33,375 nucleotides of DNA from Crocinitomix sp. Lineage in GTDB: Bacteria > Bacteroidota > Bacteroidia > Flavobacteriales_D > Crocinitomicaceae. A program made the translations under genes and the position numbers. The stretch covers positions 1-33,375 of the forward strand of contig DQTE01000241.1 in assembly GCA_015662905.1 (NCBI GenBank), read 5' to 3'. The notes under the pieces are model-generated. The model did not search any database, was not told the origin of the DNA, and was given only the letters and a program-made list of their open reading frames with translations. This document shows positions 27,188-33,375 of this stretch, in pieces; within the stretch, counting starts at the first letter, position 1; every line of letters begins with the position of its first letter.

Positions 27188-28678
27188 TTAGTCCTTAATT
27201 AACTTAACAGAATAAATAGTTGAATTGTTAATTAGATTCACAATGTATAGTCCATTTGAAAAATCGCTAATATCAATTGAGGTTTTATTTTTAACGTTTG
27301 AGTTAAAGTAAACTGTTTGTCCATTAATGTCTGTAATTTTAATAATTGCAGTATCTGTTTGTTTAATATCAATGGTTATTGAGTTAGAAGATGGATTAGG
27401 GTAAATACTTAAAAAATTACTGTCATTTATTTCAGTTATTCCTATATTATCTGTCGTAACTTGATACATAATTGAATCCTCTGAACATTGATTGATAACA
27501 TGTAACCATACATCAAATGTGCTTATAGTGCTATATATATGTTGAGGTGTTAAATTGTTAGATTCTGTTTGACCATCACCAAAATCCCACCAAAGTGAGT
27601 CATAATTACTAACCGTTGCAACAAAATCTACCGTTGAATTAGTTTGATTAAAAGTAAAATCAGCATTGGCAGAATCTAATACAACAATAGGCGCGGTTAA
27701 GTTAATAATACAATAATTTGTGTTATAATCCCATATATCAATGGTGTCATTAAGAGAAATGGTATAATTTCCACCATTATCATACATATGGCAGGCAGAG
27801 GTTAAGCCTAAGTTAAAAGTATTATCTCCCCACACCCAATAAATAGATGATGTACTGTTTCCTGCATTGGCATTATACTGTAAATCAGAAAAAATAATTT
27901 GTTGTGAATAATTTACACATGCATCATTAATGTTTTCACAAATGGTATCACTTGTTAAAGTAAAACCATTATGTTGTTTGTATTTTACCAAGGGTGCAAT
28001 TAAGTAATCATAATCATAACTAAAATCTACTAACATATCGTACCAACCATAAAAAGATGGATAAGATGGATTGTCATACAAAGCGTAACTTAATCCTTCT
28101 CCATTTCCCTCATTAGTATTAGGGTCATTGGCTAAAATAATTAACGAATCATCTGTAGGGGTAAATACGGTTACAATATAATCACTAGTAACTGTTATGG
28201 CTTGGTCAAAAAAAGATTTAACTGATAAGTTGGGTAAAGCAGTGGTAAAACTATTGTGTTTAACATAAACAGTATCTCTTGCTAATTCAGTTCCAACATA
28301 ATTTACAGCATCATAATCATTCAGTGTAGTAATAACCATTAAAGAATCTACACTTGGATTATTTAAAATATAAGAATAAAACTCAACGCCACTTACCTCT
28401 ATAGGCTGAAGCGCGTTAAAACGTTGAGCTCTCCCTTTATAATGACCAGCCTCTGATGCATTCCCTACCCTAAGGTATTCTTGTCTTATGATTGACGTTT
28501 TATGTATGCCAATGTAATTATTGAAATAAGCACCACAAGAATCTCCCTGAGCTTTAAAATTTGTTTGCCAATCTGGCGATTGATTTATAGTAGTATAAGG
28601 AACAGGTGCTTCCGTTTGCGAAAAAGAGAAGGAAGATATACAACATATTATTCCTAAAATAATAAGTGTTTTTTTCAT
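27188..28678 (-). CDS. Secreted protein with PKD-like domains and T9SS type A sorting domain
   Basis: Signal peptide; PKD-like SLWWDFGDGQTESNNLTPQHIYSTISTFDVWLHV; C-terminal FLSIYPNPSSNSITIDI...DISDFSNGLYIVNLINNSTIYSVKLIKD. Confidence 0.87.
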   Translation of the reverse strand: MKKTLIILGIICCISSFSFSQTEAPVPYTTINQSPDWQTNFKAQGDSCGAYFNNYIGIHKTSIIRQEYLRVGNASEAGHYKGRAQRFNALQPIEVSGVEFYSYILNNPSVDSLMVITTLNDYDAVNYVGTELARDTVYVKHNSFTTALPNLSVKSFFDQAITVTSDYIVTVFTPTDDSLIILANDPNTNEGNGEGLSYALYDNPSYPSFYGWYDMLVDFSYDYDYLIAPLVKYKQHNGFTLTSDTICENINDACVNYSQQIIFSDLQYNANAGNSTSSIYWVWGDNTFNLGLTSACHMYDNGGNYTISLNDTIDIWDYNTNYCIINLTAPIVVLDSANADFTFNQTNSTVDFVATVSNYDSLWWDFGDGQTESNNLTPQHIYSTISTFDVWLHVINQCSEDSIMYQVTTDNIGITEINDSNFLSIYPNPSSNSITIDIKQTDTAIIKITDINGQTVYFNSNVKNKTSIDISDFSNGLYIVNLINNSTIYSVKLIKD

Positions 28679-28732
28679 AGTTTTTAATTATTTCTTTAAA
28701 TAGACATTAAAAGTTTAAAATGGTTGTAATAA

Positions 28733-31700
28733 TCATTTAATAATTGTTACGTTGCCAGATATGTTAATTTTTTCCCCAACTACGGTTTCCCCAACTAGGG
28801 TATAAACAAAAGTTTGCTCTGCTAATGGATTACCTTTAAAAGTCCCGTCCCAATAGTCTTTTTGATCAACTGATTCAAAAATCAATTTACCCCAACGGTC
28901 GTAAATTTTAATATTGTAATTAAATAGTCTAGGCCCTTTAATTTCCAAGTAATCATTTTGTCCGTCTCCATTTGGTGAAAAAATGTTAGGAACAAATACC
29001 TCTTGATACCCCGATATACTAACTAAAACTGTGTCTGAATTTTGACATTGATTAGCATCTATAATTGTAACAATATATGTAGTAGTTTCGGTTGGAACAA
29101 CATACACATCAGAGCAATTATCTGTTATACATTCATTTGGCTCTGGCGACCATTGATAAGTGAGTGCACCATAACCAGTTGCAGATGACCATAATTCAAC
29201 TTCTCCACCAATTCCTATTACAGTATCATTTCCTGCTATAACAGATGGTAAATCGAGTACAATTACTTTTACACTATCTGTAGCTATTCCACAAAGAGGA
29301 TTGTTAGCAATGATAGTAAAGTAAGTTGTATTATTTGTACTTAACCAAGATGATTCTGTTGTATCACCATTTTCCCAAAGTAAACTAAAACCATTGTTTG
29401 AAGCAGTAACAAGAATAGAGTCATTTCTACATATATTGACAGAATCTGGTACATCTACTGTTGGTAAAATATTAACTGTAACATCAACAGATGAAATAGG
29501 GCTTGTACAGCCATTTAAAGTTTCTGTTGCAGAAATCGTCTGATTTCCTAATGAAATATCTGGAGTGAAAGTTGTAATATTATTAGCTAATGTTCCACTT
29601 GAATTAAACCAATCTATAGTTCCTCCCATTGTAGGAGTTGCAGTTAAATTACTAGGTGTATCACCTTCGCAGTATGTTAAATTACCAGTAATTAAAGGTG
29701 CTGTTGGTGTTGGGTTAGTGGTTACGCAAATTTCAGTATACGGCCCTGTGCAACCATTTGCTGTTTCAACCACGTAATAGCAAGTTGTACCTAAATTTAA
29801 GGTGGGTGTATATTGTAATAGTGTTGAAATGTTTGGTGGTGTTAGACTGGAGTTGTTGTACCAAGTAGCTGTTCCGTTTAAACTCATTTCTGCTGTAAGG
29901 GATGAAGGTGTATCATTCTCGCAATACGTTGTTTGTCCTGTAACTAAAGGCGCGGGAGGAATAGGGTTGACTGTGATTACAACATTATCTACCGGTCCAG
30001 CACAACCTAAAACGCCTTCAATTTCTTGTGCATAATAAATTGTTGTTCCTATAATTGATGGTGGGTTGTAAGTATTTCCAGTACCAACAAGATTAGTTAA
30101 TCCTGCGTCATTGTACCAGTTTACAGTTCCACCATTTGATGAAGTTACTGTTAGAGGGGTTATCACATCTCCATCACACACCGATTGACTTGAAGCTATG
30201 GTAACTGTAGGAGGGATAATAACATTTACAGTTGCAGTACCAGATACAGTTCCTGAACAGCCATCTCCTGTCATTGAATTTAAAGTGTAATTACCATTTA
30301 AACCTGCTTGAAATGTAAAAGGTGTACTTGTAATACCAGTAAATGTTTGAGTTCCTCCACCCGGCTCATTGACAACAACATCATAAGGTGGAGTTCCAGT
30401 AAAGTTAATGGTTAAAGCATCAGTGTTTCCCTGACAAACTGTTATATTACCACTAATTGTTGCACTTGCAGGAGGTGAAGTGGTTATTGTTATGCTCTCG
30501 GGTATTGTACAACCAGTATTAGGGTCTGTTACCTGAACCGTAAAAGTGGTGGTGTTTGGAACTGTAGCCGTAGGCGATTCTATTGTTGAATTATCTAATA
30601 AACTGGCGTTGTCCCAACTGTAAGTATAATTAGGGAAAACAATGCCACAGTTAACTGTAAAAGTTGAGGTGGCGCCTTCGTAAAAAGTAGAGGCTCCAGC
30701 AGCAGCACTTGCAACAACATTGTTACTGGCATCAACCAGCTCATAAGCACATTCACCGGGGAATAACACAGGATCATTTCCCCCAGCACCATTCAATGGT
30801 CCGTGAACTACAACATCTACGGTTGAATTTTGGTTAAAACACAAATCATAGGTTTCAGTAATGTTGGTAGTTATTTGAGGATACATAGTGAACGTACCAA
30901 TAGAAATACCATTTTCAAAAACTTCAACATAATTATCATACCAACCAGATTTCCACAGATTGGTTAATTTTAATGTGTAACAGCATGTATTACTTGAAAA
31001 AGGGGAAGCATTAGCATGTAAAATTGTAGAACTATTTGGACAAATAGTATTATCATCAGCAGTTACATTTAGATTAAATCCTATCCCTATCTCAAATGTT
31101 TGGGTTGAAGTACAACTATTGATATCTGTTATTGTTAAATCAACTTGATGATTACCACCTGTAGCAAATGTAAATGATGGATTTTGTAATGATGAACTAC
31201 CTGCTCCATTATCAAAATCCCAGTTGTAACTAACAATGTTATAAAATGAAATTTCCGAACCAAAAAAGTCAACTGTAGGAGAGGTACAGCTAGCTGAGGT
31301 AACGGTATAAGTCATTGTAGGTTCTAAAGCCATACAAACTGTTTGATTAGGTGTTGCAGGTAAAACTCCTGTACTTCCTGTCCAACCCCAAGTTACTATA
31401 GGGTTACCGCCAAACTGATTAGTAATAATATCACCTACGTTTTGAGGTCCACCAAAAGAGCTAACACCATCTAACAAAACATCAAAGGTTTGCATTGAGG
31501 GGTTCCATATTATTTCTACTAAATGGTCATTGCAATCTTCTACGTTTGAATAAGAAGGATTAATGTTGTATAGTGTGCCAACACCTAGTAAATTATTGCT
31601 ACTTAAATGGTCTAAACTTCCATTAGCTTGAATTGTAATGTGGTCCACCCCATTGTCACCAAATAAGTTCTCATTTGATGCTTGATTGTCTCTTGTGTCA

Positions 31701-32023
31701 AATTCTATAGCTATTGAATTGTTTATTCCCTCATAACCTATGCCAGCTCCACTGTTACCCAAAGTCCAAGGGCCTGTTTGAAGCACAAAAGCCATACCTT
31801 CTCCACCGTTGTTGTCGCAACCAAAATTTACCGTAAAGTAAAAATCAAAAGGGTTGTTTAAGTCTATAGTAGTGCCATTATGAATACCTCCTACTTGATT
31901 GGTGTTATTATTGGTTAGAGCGTAACAACCACAAGAAAGATTAGATGTAGTACCATCTAATACAATTTGTCCTTTTGAAATAAAAGGAACGACCAGAAAT
32001 ATTAATAATATTTTTTTTAGCAT
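28733..32023 (-). CDS. Large modular secreted protein: L-type lectin-like domain, PKD, Ig-like repeats, T9SS type B (gliding motility-associated) C-terminal domain
   Basis: N-terminal lectin-like GEGMAFVLQTGPWTLGNSGAGIGYEGINNSIAIEFDTRDN; PKD YNWDFDNGAGSSSLQNPSFTFATGGNHQV; C-terminal VFVPNIFSPNGDGQNDYLEIKG...IYDRWGKLIFES...YWDGTFKG. Confidence 0.9.
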   Translation of the reverse strand: MLKKILLIFLVVPFISKGQIVLDGTTSNLSCGCYALTNNNTNQVGGIHNGTTIDLNNPFDFYFTVNFGCDNNGGEGMAFVLQTGPWTLGNSGAGIGYEGINNSIAIEFDTRDNQASNENLFGDNGVDHITIQANGSLDHLSSNNLLGVGTLYNINPSYSNVEDCNDHLVEIIWNPSMQTFDVLLDGVSSFGGPQNVGDIITNQFGGNPIVTWGWTGSTGVLPATPNQTVCMALEPTMTYTVTSASCTSPTVDFFGSEISFYNIVSYNWDFDNGAGSSSLQNPSFTFATGGNHQVDLTITDINSCTSTQTFEIGIGFNLNVTADDNTICPNSSTILHANASPFSSNTCCYTLKLTNLWKSGWYDNYVEVFENGISIGTFTMYPQITTNITETYDLCFNQNSTVDVVVHGPLNGAGGNDPVLFPGECAYELVDASNNVVASAAAGASTFYEGATSTFTVNCGIVFPNYTYSWDNASLLDNSTIESPTATVPNTTTFTVQVTDPNTGCTIPESITITTSPPASATISGNITVCQGNTDALTINFTGTPPYDVVVNEPGGGTQTFTGITSTPFTFQAGLNGNYTLNSMTGDGCSGTVSGTATVNVIIPPTVTIASSQSVCDGDVITPLTVTSSNGGTVNWYNDAGLTNLVGTGNTYNPPSIIGTTIYYAQEIEGVLGCAGPVDNVVITVNPIPPAPLVTGQTTYCENDTPSSLTAEMSLNGTATWYNNSSLTPPNISTLLQYTPTLNLGTTCYYVVETANGCTGPYTEICVTTNPTPTAPLITGNLTYCEGDTPSNLTATPTMGGTIDWFNSSGTLANNITTFTPDISLGNQTISATETLNGCTSPISSVDVTVNILPTVDVPDSVNICRNDSILVTASNNGFSLLWENGDTTESSWLSTNNTTYFTIIANNPLCGIATDSVKVIVLDLPSVIAGNDTVIGIGGEVELWSSATGYGALTYQWSPEPNECITDNCSDVYVVPTETTTYIVTIIDANQCQNSDTVLVSISGYQEVFVPNIFSPNGDGQNDYLEIKGPRLFNYNIKIYDRWGKLIFESVDQKDYWDGTFKGNPLAEQTFVYTLVGETVVGEKINISGNVTIIK
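29470..30211 (-). repeat. Three tandem Ig-like repeats, about 80 aa (about 250 bp) each
   Basis: Units: PTVTIASSQSVCDGDVITPLTVTSSNGGTVNWYNDAG..., PAPLVTGQTTYCENDTPSSLTAEMSLNGTATWYNNSS..., TAPLITGNLTYCEGDTPSNLTATPTMGGTIDWFNSSG.... Confidence 0.8.
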
Positions 32024-32088
32024 TATATAATCTTAAACGTATTTCAAATAAATAAGTTGGTTTTACGTTAAGTTTTTTTAAAATGTTT

Positions 32089-32096
32089 TAACTTTG
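32089..32096 (+). promoter_or_regulatory. -7-like box TAACTTTG upstream of the arsC-like gene
   Basis: Perfect TAnnTTTG, 25 nt before ATG 32122. Confidence 0.4.
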
Positions 32097-32121
32097 GGTA
32101 AAATTACAAAATAAATTTGAA

Positions 32122-32460
32122 ATGAAAATATATCATAACCCAAGATGTTCCAAAAGTAGAAATACCCTAAACATTATAACCGAAAAAGGTAAAAATGTTA
32201 CTGTGGTTCAATACTTGAAAACACCACCGTCTAATGAAGAGTTAAGGGAACTACTTAAAAAATTAAACTTGCCTGCTAAAGATATTGTTAGAAAAGGAGA
32301 GCAAGAATATAAAGAATACTACAAAGGAAAAGAATTATCAGAAGAGGAATGGATTGATGCTATGGTAAAATATCCCAAGTTAATTGAAAGACCTATTGTA
32401 GTTAATGGTGATAAAGCTGTAATTGGACGACCACCAGAAAAGGTATTGGAGATATTATAA
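32122..32460 (+). CDS. arsC: ArsC/Spx-family arsenate reductase-like protein (glutaredoxin type)
   Basis: MKIYHNPRCSKSRNTLNII, QYLKTPPSNEELRELLKKL, YPKLIERPIVVNGDKAVIGRPPEKV. Confidence 0.9.
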   Translation: MKIYHNPRCSKSRNTLNIITEKGKNVTVVQYLKTPPSNEELRELLKKLNLPAKDIVRKGEQEYKEYYKGKELSEEEWIDAMVKYPKLIERPIVVNGDKAVIGRPPEKVLEIL

Positions 32461-32463
32461 AAT

Positions 32464-32497
32464 AAAAAAACTGTCTTAAATTTAAGACAGTTTTTTT
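32464..32497. terminator. Bidirectional intrinsic terminator between convergent genes
   Basis: Perfect 34-bp palindrome aaaaaaactgtcttaaatttaagacagttttttt (17-bp arms). Confidence 0.85.
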
Positions 32498-32586
32498 ATG
32501 TTTTATTTCGTTGTTAACTATTTAAAATTTGTACTTGCTTAAAGCTGGTAGTCTTTTGTTTTTATCGGATACCAATTTTTTAAGTC

Positions 32587-33375
32587 TTATTTTAAATATA
32601 ATTTTCTATTATAAACATTGTTGTTAATGAATAAAGATACAAAATAAATACCTTCATTGGTCAAATTTTCAAGCGGAATACTCTCCGTATGTAACCCAAA
32701 TCCTTTTTGACCTATATGGGTTGATTGAATCAATCTACCAGATAAATCTGAGACATTAACCTGAATTCTAGCTTTTGAATTTAAAGTATATTTAATATTG
32801 ATTTCGTTTGCAGATTCATTAAAAAACATTTTTATTTTTTTGTTTTGTTTTTCATATTCGGTTATTCCATTTGTAATATCTGAGGTTATAATATGTTGAC
32901 CTAAATATATAGTGTCTCCAGAATTACTACCACTATTGTCACTCTTATTAAAAGTATAATAAACTGTTAAGTCTCCCATATTTGTGCTTGGAGCAGTCCA
33001 AGTAAAAGTCCAAAATCCACTTTTAGAACTATGTCTTATATATTCTTTACCACTTTGAGAAGCAACTGAAGTGTTAGTTCCTGCGGTGAAACTTCCCGCC
33101 ATATTATCATTAGCATCTAGCACAGTCATTTCAAAACCGTTATTAGCACTTCCCAACATACCAATTTCAAAATTATAGGTGGTACCTACAATATAGCTAC
33201 TTGTAGCAAGAAAATCAACATTTCCAGCAGCAGATTGAGTATTGCCACTATGACATTGTGTACAATTTCCTTCTCCAGGAGCCCCTGTTAAACCTAAATT
33301 AGGGTTTGAAGAAAAATTAATAGCTTCAATACCATCTTTGTGGTATTTTTCAATTGTTGCATCAGAGTTTGATAA
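32587..33375 (-). CDS. Partial CDS (5' end beyond window): secreted protein with CxxCH motif (choice-of-anchor V/Reeler-like) and T9SS type A-like C-terminal domain
   Basis: The frame of the listed ORF (33159-32587) stays open to 33375, adding LSNSDATIEKYHKDGIEAINFSSNPNLGLTGAPGEGNCTQCHSGNTQSAAGNVDFLATSSYIVGTTYNFEIG. C-terminus RIQVNVSDLSGRLIQSTHIG...LTNEGIYFVSLFINNNVYNRKLYLK. Confidence 0.85.
   Translation of the reverse strand, partial: LSNSDATIEKYHKDGIEAINFSSNPNLGLTGAPGEGNCTQCHSGNTQSAAGNVDFLATSSYIVGTTYNFEIGMLGSANNGFEMTVLDANDNMAGSFTAGTNTSVASQSGKEYIRHSSKSGFWTFTWTAPSTNMGDLTVYYTFNKSDNSGSNSGDTIYLGQHIITSDITNGITEYEKQNKKIKMFFNESANEINIKYTLNSKARIQVNVSDLSGRLIQSTHIGQKGFGLHTESIPLENLTNEGIYFVSLFINNNVYNRKLYLK

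Noticed and set aside
29565-30035. Two similar plus-strand ORFs (GVGLVVTQISVYGPVQPFAVS / GIGLTVITTLSTGPAQPKTPS)
   Set aside because: Their mutual similarity simply mirrors the Ig-like repeats of the T9SS protein on the opposite strand.
29470-30211. Possible CRISPR-like periodic repeats (about 250-bp spacing)
   Set aside because: Period is a protein-domain repeat within a continuous CDS, with diverged units and no short direct repeats/spacers.
32464-32497. 34-bp perfect palindrome as a possible recombination or protein-binding site
   Set aside because: Position between convergent genes with A7/T7 ends is fully explained as a bidirectional intrinsic terminator.

Overview
The window is an AT-rich chromosomal segment from a Bacteroidetes/Flavobacteriia-like bacterium. 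Supporting signs are GldF/GldG, type IX secretion (T9SS) sorting domains of type A and type B, and recurrent TAnnTTTG -7-like promoter boxes. The content is mostly housekeeping and envelope genes: trxB, a DEAD/DEAH helicase, an exonuclease + voltage-gated channel pair, gldF-gldG-DUF4340-cysteine desulfurase-lipoprotein, rhlE, a VWA membrane protein, an EI24/CysZ-like membrane protein, a TPR/PD40 + beta-barrel/TSP3/SPOR pair, an Mpl-like Mur ligase + FkbM methyltransferase, an SPFH protein, a CapD-like enzyme + thioesterase + GT2 operon, three T9SS cargo proteins and an ArsC-like reductase. I see no CRISPR array, tRNA, rRNA, transposase or phage module, and no clear complete novel multi-gene system. 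The best leads are: (1) a G9 homopolymer inside the EI24-family gene where a +1 or -1 slip gives a stop within 1-5 codons, a possible phase-variable switch; (2) a short element with inverted termini (ACCTTAAATCC...GGATTTAAGGT) present in two intergenic regions, upstream of rhlE and upstream of a small CxxC protein; (3) a right-edge CDS whose true upstream part encodes a CxxCH motif missed by the ORF track; (4) a probable frameshifted C-terminus on the small CxxC protein; (5) an outer-membrane-like protein combining TSP3 with three SPOR-like repeats next to a TPR/PD40 protein.
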